A DNA stretch of 64,000 nt from Sediminibacterium sp. (GCA_030054095.1 JASGCO010000001.1:86831-150830), one strand, 5' to 3'; numbered from the stretch's first letter, positions 37,847-47,590 are shown. A program made the numbers and translations. Notes: a model not told the origin generated them from the sequence alone.

Positions 37847-38839
37847 ATGAAAACAACTAAACTAAAATTCGGTTTGGCCGTAGCTATCGGTTTAACCGCG
37901 CTCAGTGCCTGTAACAAAAAAAGTAATCCTGCTCCGGGCAACAATGCTGAAAAAGCATCCCAGATTTCGCAAAATGAAACAAACGCTAAATCAAGTTCAG
38001 GGTTTAATGTAATTGCGCTACGCAGAGCTGCCGGAAACATAAGCCAGATAAACACCGGTTACAGCATCGTAACGCCAGGACTTGGTGTTTTTCAAAATGT
38101 TACTATTGGATTAACAAATGTGACTAACGTTAGTGGTATTACGAGTATTATTAACAATACATCTGCCTTATTTGGCGTTACAAACAACTTATCTAATTTC
38201 CCGGGCCGTTTACTCAAAATAAATCCGGTTACCATGGCAGCGGGTGTTGTTGGACCCACACAAATTGGCTCTACCAGCGGGCCTGTCATTTTTTTGCAAG
38301 ATATTGAACGGAGTAAAGATGGACGATTCTATTATGCTATTCGTGTTGGAACCAGAGATGTATATGTGTCTATTCCAGGAGCGCCAGGTAACCCACCACT
38401 AATCTGGAACTTAGCCGGTTCTTTACCAGCTTCACTTGGAGCAACCACTCCACTGATTGGCTTAGACATTTATGGCGACCGGTTAACGGTGTACGGACAC
38501 GGGCAAGTTGGCGGTAGTCCTTATCCTAATACGGGTACTAATATTGGTTACTACTCGCTTTTTACCATTACCGCAGGCGGAGGACTTTCCTTTGTGGGTG
38601 GGGCAGGAACGAACATCAGCTACAGCCCTGCTGCTAATGAAGACGCCGCGCTTCTAATTAGTGACGACGGATCTATCAATGGAACCTTTGTTATATTGCC
38701 TACACCTACCAACTCCTTCTCTCACTTCTATAATATAAACACAAACCTGCCTTACTGGCTTGTTAACGCCACCGCCAGTTTTTCAGGCGCACTGCCTACT
38801 ACACAAAATGGCTTATTGGACTACACGTATTACTTTTAG
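37847..38839 (+). CDS. Exported lipoprotein, beta-rich, unknown function
   Basis: Lipoprotein of 330 residues with lipobox LSAC (Cys25) after a hydrophobic signal (LKFGLAVAIGLTA). The mature N-terminus is a low-complexity linker rich in Asn and Ser. The rest has repeated glycine turns and strands ('DIERSKDGRFYYAIRVGTRDVYV', 'GLDIYGDRLTVYGHG', 'AALLISDDGSINGTFVILP') that could form a small propeller. No family recognised. Single gene between lemA and the outer-membrane protein. Confidence 0.7.
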   Translation: MKTTKLKFGLAVAIGLTALSACNKKSNPAPGNNAEKASQISQNETNAKSSSGFNVIALRRAAGNISQINTGYSIVTPGLGVFQNVTIGLTNVTNVSGITSIINNTSALFGVTNNLSNFPGRLLKINPVTMAAGVVGPTQIGSTSGPVIFLQDIERSKDGRFYYAIRVGTRDVYVSIPGAPGNPPLIWNLAGSLPASLGATTPLIGLDIYGDRLTVYGHGQVGGSPYPNTGTNIGYYSLFTITAGGGLSFVGGAGTNISYSPAANEDAALLISDDGSINGTFVILPTPTNSFSHFYNINTNLPYWLVNATASFSGALPTTQNGLLDYTYYF

Positions 38840-38854
38840 ATTTTTTCCGGTTAA

Positions 38855-38890
38855 TAAGAGGGGGTTCGCTTACAGCGATATCCCCTCTTA
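38855..38890. terminator. Hairpin between convergent genes
   Basis: TAAGAGGGG (38856-38864) pairs with CCCCTCTTA (38882-38890), with an inner stem TCGCT/AGCGA. There is no strong T-run on either side, so terminator function is likely but not certain. Confidence 0.55.
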
Positions 38891-38922
38891 ATGTATCTGC
38901 TACGGTAATAAATCCCTGCCTT

Positions 38923-39630
38923 CTATGGAATCCATGTAATTTCCAACACAAAACCGAATGTGTTCTTTGGTACATTAGGTATCTGCACGCCAAGTGTTAC
39001 AGGCAAATGTGGATGCGGATATAAAATAACACCAACGGAAGAATACGACAACGCATTTGATCCGAAAATACTTTCACCGGTTAAGTGACAACGTTGCGAA
39101 ACCGGCATCTCGCATCCTAACCAACCGCCAACCCTATTTCCTGATCCTCCGTAATGCAAGGTGTTGTAATACACACCAGAAACCAAAACAGAGCCTTCTG
39201 TCAAAAGATCACTTATAGCGCCATTCAAATAAAATAATCCACATGGCATAATCCTATGTCCTATTGTAAAATTACCACCATACTGTACGCCAGGCGATAC
39301 CGTAAAACGTTGACTAATTTCAAAGCGTTTTAAAGCGTTCACCATTATTAGAGGATTATAAGGATCTACATCATCGGTATCATTCTGAATAATTGTAAAA
39401 TGATTACTTCTTATATTCAATCCAAGCACATTAAAGCCTACTTCCCAATTATGTCCTAATCCGTAATCTAACGTTGTATTAGATTGCAAGAGATTACTAA
39501 CATTAAACTGTTGCTGAAAGAAAACACCACGCTTTTCTGTAACTTCTCCCGAAGGTACATTAATAAAATTCTGTTGTCCAAACAATACACTACCATTTAG
39601 TAGAATCAAGACAATAATTATCCGTACCAT
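38923..39630 (-). CDS. Outer-membrane beta-barrel-like protein of the inorganic-carbon operon
   Basis: Protein of 235 residues with signal peptide (MVRIIIVLILLNGSVLFGQ). After a short start (NFINVPSGEVTEKRGVFFQQQF) it shows alternating amphipathic strands: 'TTLDYGLGHNWEVGFNVLGL', 'RFTVSPGVQYGGNF' and 'HLPVTLGVQIPN'. The end, FGFVLEITWIP, suits an outer-membrane beta-barrel. It starts 11 nt after dabB and is the last gene of that operon, so a pore or uptake role for carbonate species is a possible, unproven guess. No specific family recognised. Confidence 0.65.
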   Translation of the reverse strand: MVRIIIVLILLNGSVLFGQQNFINVPSGEVTEKRGVFFQQQFNVSNLLQSNTTLDYGLGHNWEVGFNVLGLNIRSNHFTIIQNDTDDVDPYNPLIMVNALKRFEISQRFTVSPGVQYGGNFTIGHRIMPCGLFYLNGAISDLLTEGSVLVSGVYYNTLHYGGSGNRVGGWLGCEMPVSQRCHLTGESIFGSNALSYSSVGVILYPHPHLPVTLGVQIPNVPKNTFGFVLEITWIP

Positions 39631-39641
39631 AATTTAACCTA

Positions 39642-41510
39642 TCAGGAAGAGCGATAAGCCCTTTCGTGGTAGTCTTTAAAATGGACTCCAAGAAATAAAC
39701 GCGCATATAACCGTATTAGTGCCAATCCGTCCACAACAAAACTCATGGATATCAAAAAAGCCAGAAACAACTGATGTTTCTGGATATGACTAAAGATTAA
39801 ATCTTCCCCTATAAAAGCTGTAGTAATAGGAAATCCAGCCATTCCTAGACAGGCAATTAAAAAGATAAAAGCAACCCGCGGATGCTCAAACACATGTCCG
39901 CTAAAACTATCAAGACTTAACTTTCCTTCGTAATACTCAAGCCGTTTAAGGGCAACTAAACCAACAATGGCAGAAAGCACTATTCCACCTAAATACAAAA
40001 TAGTTTCATCAAAACTGTAAAATGCGTTAAACGAAATAGCGAGTGCAATCCAAAAATGATTTAATGCTACCAAAATAAAACTAAGGTATGGATTACCCCG
40101 GATTGTAAATGACCTCAATATCATTATTAAACCTATAAACGCAAAGAAGGGAGGTAAAAACGATCTAAGGAAATCAGGCGGATTAATAATGCCATATTGA
40201 AACAATATCCCAAGTATGTAAACCGGTAAAAATAAAATCATAATACACTTAAACGTAATAAAATGCAGATAGCGGCCGAAGAACTTAATCGGTTGCCAAT
40301 ATATGCTTCGGATAAAATCGCCAAGATGCCATTCTTTTAAACAAAGCATGTAAAATGTTGTACGCCATTTTTTAGGGATAAACGCATATTGCACGGTAGT
40401 ATTCGGATTAAAATTATAGAACTGATCTTTAATAAGGTAACTTACAACTGATGGCGAAATCAATAATTGATATGTTCTTAAACAGGCATTACTTACAAAG
40501 TGAAACAAGGCCAATACCTCCCAGCCAAGTGCAATTTCGAGGAATATAATGCCAATTTGAGCGGCAGAAGCATAGGCTATCTGACTTTTAATAGAGGATT
40601 GAACCCTTGCGATACCCGTAGAAATAAAGCCGGTTAATAGTCCCAGAATACCTATTAACCATCTTACCATGATTTGTTCCTGCCAGAATGGAAACGTTCG
40701 TAGTAAAAGGAATACGCCCAGATGAACCGAGAGCGACCCGTAAAAAATAGCGCTGGAAGGTGTAGGCCCTTCCATAGCCCGTGGTAACCAGCTTGTAAAT
40801 GGTAACTGTGCAGATTTGGCGGCGGCTGTAATCAGAATCATAATAGCGATTCCTGTGCCTATAACGTTATGCTCTGCCAGATGGATATGTACCAGTTCTT
40901 TATTATTTAACTGATGAAATGTAATATTCTGATGCCACAGATGATGACTCATCCACATTGCCAACAGGAGTCCTACATCACCTAAACGGTAAATCGAAAA
41001 CACTTTCACCGCATTTTTTACCGGCAGATAACGGTCGCGGTAAAAAGCGATTAACAAAAATGAAGATAAGCCTAAAATTTCCCATCCTGCAAAAAGTGTT
41101 TCAAAATTTCCGGCAAATACGGTTACATTATATCCGGTAAAGAAAAACAATACCGTATTGAAAAACCGCTTATAGCCATCTTCTCTGTGCATATAATACC
41201 GGCTATACCAGGTAACCAGAAAAACCAGTACAGAGCCTGTCACACCATACACTGCCGTTACTTTATCATAACAGAAATCAACAAAAAATTCGTAGTCACT
41301 CGTTTTATACAATACGGCATCTTTCATATCTAACGGATCATGCCCATTTATCAACCAAATGACAAGGAAAGAAACAGACACTAACACATGAAGCCCGGCT
41401 GTAACAAAAGCCGTTACAGAAAGGGCGTCTTCGTTTTTCCTTGGGATCAGCAAGCTTACTACGTATCCAATCAAAGGAATTAAAATAAATACATTAATAT
41501 ACTCTGCCAT
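39642..41510 (-). CDS. dabB: DabB-like proton-channel subunit of the inorganic-carbon accumulator
   Basis: Integral membrane protein of 622 residues with about 14-16 membrane spans and the proton-translocating (NuoL/MrpA-like) domain. Landmarks: GWEILGLSSFLLIAFYRDR, then TAAAKSAQLPFTSWLPRAMEGPTPSSAIFYGSLSVHLGVFLLLR. Complex I NuoL has histidine-rich 'ALLHAATMV' at the last position; the 'AIFYGSLSVHLG' version is what I associate with DabB. It partners DabA, letting a proton gradient drive CO2 hydration. The gene begins 5 nt after dabA. No other Nuo or Mrp genes are adjacent. Confidence 0.9.
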   Translation of the reverse strand: MAEYINVFILIPLIGYVVSLLIPRKNEDALSVTAFVTAGLHVLVSVSFLVIWLINGHDPLDMKDAVLYKTSDYEFFVDFCYDKVTAVYGVTGSVLVFLVTWYSRYYMHREDGYKRFFNTVLFFFTGYNVTVFAGNFETLFAGWEILGLSSFLLIAFYRDRYLPVKNAVKVFSIYRLGDVGLLLAMWMSHHLWHQNITFHQLNNKELVHIHLAEHNVIGTGIAIMILITAAAKSAQLPFTSWLPRAMEGPTPSSAIFYGSLSVHLGVFLLLRTFPFWQEQIMVRWLIGILGLLTGFISTGIARVQSSIKSQIAYASAAQIGIIFLEIALGWEVLALFHFVSNACLRTYQLLISPSVVSYLIKDQFYNFNPNTTVQYAFIPKKWRTTFYMLCLKEWHLGDFIRSIYWQPIKFFGRYLHFITFKCIMILFLPVYILGILFQYGIINPPDFLRSFLPPFFAFIGLIMILRSFTIRGNPYLSFILVALNHFWIALAISFNAFYSFDETILYLGGIVLSAIVGLVALKRLEYYEGKLSLDSFSGHVFEHPRVAFIFLIACLGMAGFPITTAFIGEDLIFSHIQKHQLFLAFLISMSFVVDGLALIRLYARLFLGVHFKDYHERAYRSS

Positions 41511-41515
41511 TTTTT

Positions 41516-44089
41516 CTATTTTAAAATATACACTGGTAAATTACTTTCATTAGTAGCTAAAAGCACATCGAGATCTTCTATCTGCTTTAGTGTTTTGGTG
41601 AAAGGTTCATACGGTTCAAAGTTTTCATTCCTGAACACATACATACTTTTTGTTTCGGGCTCTGTACAAACCAGATTAACCCATTCGTTCCTGAACCATT
41701 CGTATGTTGCCGGATTTGTTTTAATTACCTTTTCTACCACTTCCTTAAAATGCTCCACTATAACCAATAAGCGAACAGGATCATGTACTTCAATCATCTG
41801 ACTTGGCAAACCAGGGCGCAGATCTCCGTCAATTCCATTCGCCACTGCAAAAAGGCCCATTACATTATGCGGCAACTTGGTTCCCGCCCCTAACTTCTGA
41901 TTATCCACTCTTGAGAAATAATACTCAAGATTAATCCCCCCACAAACCGGTGCGGCCGCATTCAATATACCTAAAAGGTATTTCCCTTCAGGATCAATTT
42001 TATAGTCATACGAATTCATGAACGACCGTCTATCCAGAAAAAGGCCTTTGGTGAGTTCTCTTCGTCCCACTATACAAAGTGCATTTGTAGCGTGATTTAA
42101 TTCCGGGCGTGGTTCAAACAACGATACTGAACGCCTCCTGATTTTTTCATGAATCTGCTCTGCCGGCTTTGATGTATTTACAGATACCAAATGCCTCGAC
42201 CGTTCCTTTGCATTCTTATCAAGGGCTTTCTCAAAAATCCGGCGATGTGTTTTATGAGCATCCAGATTTTCAAACGATAGTGAAATAACGTCATAAAAAG
42301 CCACCTCATCGCGTGTTGTATCGTGTAATGCACCTATAAACTGCGTATTACCGGGTATAATAATACCTTTACCTGAAAGCAATGTCCGTACCTCCGGTAA
42401 ATTGAGCATGTGTGCCATTATGCGGGCATTGACTGATCCTGCTCTGCCGCTGCAGGCGCCACAGTCATACGCAGAGTAATGTGGGTTATTAACGCTACTG
42501 CTTCCATGCCCTATAATATAAACAAGCGGTGCAAACGCTTCAACAAGACCTATACTTCGTAAAAGATTTTCGGCCCGAACAGCCATTTCTTCAACAGTGA
42601 AACCAACGCGAAGTTCTTTTTCATCACCATGACGCTCTTCCCGTTCTATGGTAAATGCCATAGCACCTCCAATGGCTGTTACTGTCCGTGACTTTCGCTC
42701 TCCCGAATTTTCAACAGTTAATTCAGATTGACCGGACATGTGCTTAAAAGAAGATGCATCAGTCGCTCCTCCTGTAGGCCGGAATACACTGGCTGCTAAT
42801 TTTAAGCCGCTCCAGAAGCCAAGCATATTCGTTAAAAGCGCCCCCCGGAATAGGGCGTGCGACTGCCTTGAAAAGTGAATATCCTTTTTATGCCTGTTTC
42901 CTGCTTTGGTTTCTTTAATTAGATGTTTTGGGGTAACCGGAGCCGGACACAACTTGGTATAAAACCGGCCACCCTCCGGCTGAAAGTAAAACTCTACACC
43001 AAAAAAACCAGGTGTTCCAAAGGTCTCACAAGAGGGATCCGCTTTTTCCAGGTACCTCCTGAAAGAGCATTCACGATCATCAATACATAACAATGCCTGA
43101 AAAGATTTTTGTATAATTACCGGTTTAACTACGTTTGTTAACCTTATTCCGCCAAGTACCTGATCGTAATAGGTCCATTCAAAAGCCATTTGCCATGTTT
43201 CCAATACCTTATCCAATTCGGTAGGTTCTACCTTTTCAAAAAGAGGCACTGGGCTGTTCGCAACACGGTTCCCAAGGGGTTTCCAATCCTTACCCAACTT
43301 ATAATCCAGAGCATCTATTTCCAGCAGCAACTCAAACAGAATACTATCTTCCAACGCAATTTTTCGTTCATCGAGCATACTCTTCGGTTGTGTTTCTACT
43401 GAACTAACCATGCCACTCCATCCCTGATGCGAAAACTGCTGATCAAACAGATAATGTTCGTACAACTCCTCTTTCCCTATCAATAGTTTCAATAAACCTT
43501 CAATAGATAAATCCTCACTAAAAAGTAATTGTTTTGCTCTGGCGCCTCTGAAAAAACTGGTATACGATTCTCTTTCCATCTCACGGATAGTAGTCAAAAA
43601 CCCGTTTTGACTTCTGGGCAGTGCCCAAATGGCTATACCCTGATCAAGATAGGCGCAAAGTGTACGGAACAAAACCGGATGTGTTAACGCATCCATATCT
43701 ATTTTATACACATTTTTCCAATTAGCTCGCAATTGCCCGATACGTGACTGAACGGAACCGTTGTAAGGAGTGATAAGCAAACGATTCAACCATTCGTTCA
43801 CATCCTGTTCGCCGGCATTTACAATACACCGTTTTAATATTTCGCCATTAACTCTTCCTTCTTTATATAAACGTCTGTACTCTCCAAGAGAAAGCATTAC
43901 CTTATAACCAAAAATATGCGACGCTTTTCGGATGCCATCGAAAAAAGAATAGCTTTGAAAAGCATGAAGCGTATTATGGTGTATAAAATCCTTTAATGGG
44001 GCCTGAGCCGGGAGGTAATGATGCAATTCATGCAAGACTTGGGTTACATTAAAACCACCACTGTTGTTGTGTTCTGATCCGGTCTTCAT
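41516..44089 (-). CDS. dabA: DabA (DUF2309) zinc-dependent CO2-hydrating subunit
   Basis: Peripheral membrane protein of 857 residues with a beta-carbonic-anhydrase-like zinc site. It hydrates CO2 to bicarbonate in a proton-driven vectorial manner with DabB. The four metal-site residues are in place: Cys335 and Asp337 in LLCIDDRE, His528 in IIGHGSSS, and Cys543 in YDCGACSG. The His-to-Cys distance is 15, exactly as in Halothiobacillus DabA (524/539), and the Cys-x-Asp pair matches 351/353. The N-terminus KDFIHHNTLHAFQ is the family's signature start. Operon order is SulP, porin, dabA, dabB, outer-membrane protein. Confidence 0.95.
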   Translation of the reverse strand: MKTGSEHNNSGGFNVTQVLHELHHYLPAQAPLKDFIHHNTLHAFQSYSFFDGIRKASHIFGYKVMLSLGEYRRLYKEGRVNGEILKRCIVNAGEQDVNEWLNRLLITPYNGSVQSRIGQLRANWKNVYKIDMDALTHPVLFRTLCAYLDQGIAIWALPRSQNGFLTTIREMERESYTSFFRGARAKQLLFSEDLSIEGLLKLLIGKEELYEHYLFDQQFSHQGWSGMVSSVETQPKSMLDERKIALEDSILFELLLEIDALDYKLGKDWKPLGNRVANSPVPLFEKVEPTELDKVLETWQMAFEWTYYDQVLGGIRLTNVVKPVIIQKSFQALLCIDDRECSFRRYLEKADPSCETFGTPGFFGVEFYFQPEGGRFYTKLCPAPVTPKHLIKETKAGNRHKKDIHFSRQSHALFRGALLTNMLGFWSGLKLAASVFRPTGGATDASSFKHMSGQSELTVENSGERKSRTVTAIGGAMAFTIEREERHGDEKELRVGFTVEEMAVRAENLLRSIGLVEAFAPLVYIIGHGSSSVNNPHYSAYDCGACSGRAGSVNARIMAHMLNLPEVRTLLSGKGIIIPGNTQFIGALHDTTRDEVAFYDVISLSFENLDAHKTHRRIFEKALDKNAKERSRHLVSVNTSKPAEQIHEKIRRRSVSLFEPRPELNHATNALCIVGRRELTKGLFLDRRSFMNSYDYKIDPEGKYLLGILNAAAPVCGGINLEYYFSRVDNQKLGAGTKLPHNVMGLFAVANGIDGDLRPGLPSQMIEVHDPVRLLVIVEHFKEVVEKVIKTNPATYEWFRNEWVNLVCTEPETKSMYVFRNENFEPYEPFTKTLKQIEDLDVLLATNESNLPVYILK

Positions 44090-44091
44090 AT

Positions 44092-45432
44092 CTAAAATGA
44101 AATTTGATATTGTAAAACAAACATACCTTTACGCCCTGTTTCATTTGCTTTAGATAGCAAATCCTGCATATAGACAGGTCTGTTCTGATAGTTAAAACTT
44201 ACTTTACTGTTATGGCCATTCATAAAATAATTAACGCCCACATCAAACAGAAGCATAGGTACACTTAAACGGTCATAACTACCGAGCATAACATCGGCGT
44301 TTGGCATAAGCGTGCCATACCTTCCAAACAAATTGTGTTTAAATAAATACCCCGCCTGAGCATAAATAATATTTCCGGTACCATACATAGGAAAAGCATT
44401 TCCAAAACCGGATATTTTTTTCACCGCTGCATTGTTACTTCCCGTAGCGTCATTCATAACACCTAAATTCCTCAAGTATCCGGGTCCAAAATCAAAATTA
44501 AAAAATCCGGCATACACGCTGATAGCGTTTTGACGCTCCTTACTTAAGGCGTAATCCAAATACGCATCTACTGCCAGCAATTTCATATCAGCATACCTTT
44601 TTAATCCATCGCGTCCCAGATAACGCATGGCCTCCGGCTGGTAAATAAATCCTGCTCCTATATTAAATACCCGCTTCTTTCCAAGGTATGTTCCCTGCGT
44701 ATAAGGAATCTGATTACTTTCCTGATCCATAAACTGCCAGTTAAAATAACCCTGACACTGTAACTTCGGAGGGTCGGGTGCAAATGTGGCGTCTGTTGAA
44801 AGAAGCGTATCCAACCCTTGCTGAGCCGTTTGAATATTCATGGGTTTACTAATAGCCATACGGTAATCGAGTCGTGATACTTTACCCTTAGCGTAGATAC
44901 TAAGCTTACGTAAGAATTGATCTGTTACATCGTTGGTGGTTTGTTCAAAAAGTGGCGCATCATACATCATCGTTGTTCCTACAGATGGCGACGCATAACG
45001 CGACAATCCGCTCCAACCGGCAAGGCCGGTACCAAGACTGAGATGACCGGGTATAAAACTATATTCCGTTACCAGATCGTGAAAAAAAGCGCCCTGTTTC
45101 CGCGTTGAATTACCAGTAAAATTATTTAACCCAAATTGCGTATAAACAAAAACGCGATCTGTGACGTTTCCAAATAATTGCATACGCATACGGCGAATGC
45201 CAATATCAAAGGTTTCCGTCTGATTGTAGTTATTTATTGTAGTACCTGGATTATTCTCTGTATAACGGATCCAGTTTTGCAGAACCAACGTTGTTTTTAA
45301 CCAACTCACACTATCTTTACTAAGGTACAGTTTTAATCCATCCTTAAACCGTGTAGCAGGGATCTGTGCGAATGCCGGAAAACCGATTACAAAACACAGC
45401 ACAAAACTAATTATAGAACACTTGCTTTTCAT
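44092..45432 (-). CDS. Porin-like outer-membrane beta-barrel in the inorganic-carbon operon
   Basis: Protein of 446 residues. The ATG at 45432 is preferred because it starts a clean signal peptide (MKSKCSIISFVLCFVIGFPAFAQ); an ATG seven codons earlier overlaps the SulP stop by 4 nt. The body resembles phosphate-selective porin O/P types, with 'KLYLSKDSVSWLKTTLVLQNWIRY', 'DIGIRRMRMQLFGNVTDRVFVYTQFG', 'PNADVMLGSYDRLSVPMLLFDVGVNYF' and a final strand ending in Phe (QYQISF). It is placed 2 nt before dabA. A role in passing bicarbonate or another anion is inferred from context. Confidence 0.8.
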   Translation of the reverse strand: MKSKCSIISFVLCFVIGFPAFAQIPATRFKDGLKLYLSKDSVSWLKTTLVLQNWIRYTENNPGTTINNYNQTETFDIGIRRMRMQLFGNVTDRVFVYTQFGLNNFTGNSTRKQGAFFHDLVTEYSFIPGHLSLGTGLAGWSGLSRYASPSVGTTMMYDAPLFEQTTNDVTDQFLRKLSIYAKGKVSRLDYRMAISKPMNIQTAQQGLDTLLSTDATFAPDPPKLQCQGYFNWQFMDQESNQIPYTQGTYLGKKRVFNIGAGFIYQPEAMRYLGRDGLKRYADMKLLAVDAYLDYALSKERQNAISVYAGFFNFDFGPGYLRNLGVMNDATGSNNAAVKKISGFGNAFPMYGTGNIIYAQAGYLFKHNLFGRYGTLMPNADVMLGSYDRLSVPMLLFDVGVNYFMNGHNSKVSFNYQNRPVYMQDLLSKANETGRKGMFVLQYQISF

Positions 45433-45449
45433 ACCTCTTACTGTAAAAT

Positions 45450-47054
45450 TCACTTTAAAATCAAGGTACTGGTTTCATCGTGACCTAAACGAGCGTGATA
45501 ATCTATACCCGTTACTTCTACTCGGCCTTCCTTCAATTCGTATTGTTCCTGAAATTGTTTCAGAACGCATAAACTCGTATGGTCAATCACCCGGGCACCG
45601 GAAAAATCTATAGTGATTTCTTCCTTTTCAGGAATTTTTTCTAACGTTTGTTTCAGCGTTATAACATTTGTAAATACGGCACAGTTATCTACTTTTACAA
45701 CACGCTTCCCCTCACTTACCTGCTGAACACTAAAGTTATTCCTAAACATATACTTCAACTTAGCACCCTCAAACAATTCTATAATCAGTTTTACGATTAT
45801 CCCGGCAAAGATGCCCACCAGAAGATCCGTGGCAAGTGTAACCAGAATTGTAACCATAAAAATAGCCAGCTGTTCTTTCCCTACATGGGAAACATGGCCA
45901 AATAACCTGGGACTTGCCAGTTTGATCCCTACTCCGATCAAAAGAGCAGAAAGGGCTGCGCCGGGAATCAAATCACTGAAAACCGTAGCTAGCGTCAAAA
46001 ACACCATAATAAATACACCGTGAAAGAAATTCGCCCAGCGCGTTCTAGCTCCATTATTTACATTATTGCTACTACGTGCTACTTCACTAATCATAGGAAG
46101 ACCGCCCAGCATACCTGCTATAATATTACCAATTCCCAGAGCTATTAAATCCTTGTTCATGTCCGATTTACGCCCGTAAGGATCAAGACTATCTATTGCT
46201 TTATTGGTAAGTAAGGCCTCCAGACTTCCAACCAAGGCAAACATGATTACATATTTAATAAAAGTACCTATACTGGAAACTCCTGCAAAACTTACGTTTA
46301 TGGCTAATATATCGAACAACCCTTTATCAAAATGTACCAATCCCTTTGGATTTTCTGCTTTGAGATTAAGTACTATTCCCAACGGAATGGCCACGAGCAA
46401 AACAACAAGTGCAGCAGGAATTTTTTTTGTGAAAGGTAATTTTAGTGATGGGTAAAATAAAACAATACTTAAACTTATTAAACCAATAATAGCTGACACT
46501 TTATTTGCGTGCATAAAGGTTGAAGGAAGAGCGGCTATCAACTCAAAGGGTTCTACTAAGGGGGTTCCCGCTTCATTTACCGGATTAACACCAAGTAAAA
46601 TATGCAGTTGTTTACTAATAATGATGATACCGATAGCTGCAAGCATTCCTTCTACTGCTGAAAAAGGGAAAAAATCGCTTAACTTTCCGAATTTAAGTAC
46701 ACCAAAAAGAATTTGTAATATCCCTGCAACCACAATAGCGCCAAGAGCGAGATGCCATCCCTGCGTATTATTACCTTGCCCCAGTTCTGAAACAGAACCA
46801 GCAACAATAACGATTAAACCAGCTGCCGGACCTTTAATAGTTAAAAAAGACCCGGAGAAAAAACTAACAATCAGTCCTCCGATCATTGCGGTTAGTAGCC
46901 CCATAACAGCGGGAAAATCGGAAGCTTTTGCGATACCAAGACTTAAAGGCATTGCGAGAAGAAAAACAAGAAAACCACTCATGGCATCTGTTCTATAATT
47001 TTGCTTTAAACCAGCTAAACCGTCTAAAGGCGTATTGACTTTATATAATTTCAT
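45450..47054 (-). CDS. SulP-family inorganic anion transporter with STAS domain
   Basis: Inner-membrane transporter of 534 residues. About 12-14 spans include DAMSGFLVFLLAMPLSLGIAKAS, LLTAMIGGLIVSFFSGS, KGPAAGLIVI, and GLPMISEVARSSNNVNNGARTRWANFFHG. The C-terminal STAS domain (about 445-534) has VIDHTSLCVLKQF. SulP relatives carry sulfate, bicarbonate or other anions; being first among the dab genes points to bicarbonate uptake, as with SulP proteins fused or linked to carbonic anhydrases. Specificity is inference. The short intergenic hairpin in its leader (GACAG/CTGTC, 47091-47108) has no known role. Confidence 0.88.
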   Translation of the reverse strand: MKLYKVNTPLDGLAGLKQNYRTDAMSGFLVFLLAMPLSLGIAKASDFPAVMGLLTAMIGGLIVSFFSGSFLTIKGPAAGLIVIVAGSVSELGQGNNTQGWHLALGAIVVAGILQILFGVLKFGKLSDFFPFSAVEGMLAAIGIIIISKQLHILLGVNPVNEAGTPLVEPFELIAALPSTFMHANKVSAIIGLISLSIVLFYPSLKLPFTKKIPAALVVLLVAIPLGIVLNLKAENPKGLVHFDKGLFDILAINVSFAGVSSIGTFIKYVIMFALVGSLEALLTNKAIDSLDPYGRKSDMNKDLIALGIGNIIAGMLGGLPMISEVARSSNNVNNGARTRWANFFHGVFIMVFLTLATVFSDLIPGAALSALLIGVGIKLASPRLFGHVSHVGKEQLAIFMVTILVTLATDLLVGIFAGIIVKLIIELFEGAKLKYMFRNNFSVQQVSEGKRVVKVDNCAVFTNVITLKQTLEKIPEKEEITIDFSGARVIDHTSLCVLKQFQEQYELKEGRVEVTGIDYHARLGHDETSTLILK

Positions 47055-47168
47055 TGTGTGTGTTTATTTAAGTGAGTAAATTGAAATTAGGACAGAGCAA
47101 TGCCTGTCATCCCAGAGGATTTAAAATTGTCGGGCAAGAACAGCCCATACAATAACTACACTTAAATA

Positions 47169-47504
47169 CTATATCCGCAGAACACGGATACTAAGGAAAA
47201 TAGGATCAGCATTTAGCAACTGCTGAAAATCAGGAATACTGAATTGTAATGGGAGTGGTTCAAAAAAATAGAATAAAACAAACTGTAACGGAAAACTAAA
47301 AACTTCTGAATACCCTTCGGTATCATCCTCTGTTTCTTCAGAAAAAAAATTCTCACTTACGATAGGGTGATCTTCGTTGTGAAAAACCTCTACCTTTCCC
47401 TTGTGTAAAACATACCCCTTATGAGCCGATAAAGCATTTAGGCCAATAGTACATAAAAAAGCCATCAGCAAAAAAAGGGCAGTATATTTCTTACCAGTAT
47501 GCAT
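47169..47504 (-). CDS. Small exported protein upstream of the SulP/Dab genes
   Basis: Protein of 111 residues. Signal peptide (KYTALFLLMAFLCTIGLNALSA) is followed by a short mature part. A histidine-acidic patch (EVFHNEDHPIVSENFFSEETEDDTE) could bind metal, and the end (PIFLSIRVLRI) is hydrophobic/basic. I recall small Bacteroidota proteins with similar 'IRxIRI' tails near envelope transport genes. It is separated from the RHS gene by a terminator and has its own -7 element, so it more likely belongs to the inorganic-carbon genes. Function unknown. Confidence 0.6.
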   Translation of the reverse strand: MHTGKKYTALFLLMAFLCTIGLNALSAHKGYVLHKGKVEVFHNEDHPIVSENFFSEETEDDTEGYSEVFSFPLQFVLFYFFEPLPLQFSIPDFQQLLNADPIFLSIRVLRI

Positions 47505-47512
47505 TACCGCTT

Positions 47513-47520
47513 CAAAATTA
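47513..47520 (-). promoter_or_regulatory. -7 element upstream of the small exported protein
   Basis: On the minus strand TAATTTTG matches TAnnTTTG, 8 nt before the start codon region at 47504. A convincing -33 TTTG was not found. It may drive the whole inorganic-carbon unit. Confidence 0.45.
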
Positions 47521-47590
47521 GGAGTTTTTAATTACATACACGACATTTTCATATTTTTTCAATCTTTTTAACTGTTGAAACTCTACTTAC

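Noticed and set aside
39642-41510. NADH dehydrogenase subunit NuoL or Mrp antiporter subunit
   Set aside because: No other nuo or mrp gene is adjacent, the gene follows dabA by 5 nt, and the last motif has the DabB rather than the NuoL pattern.
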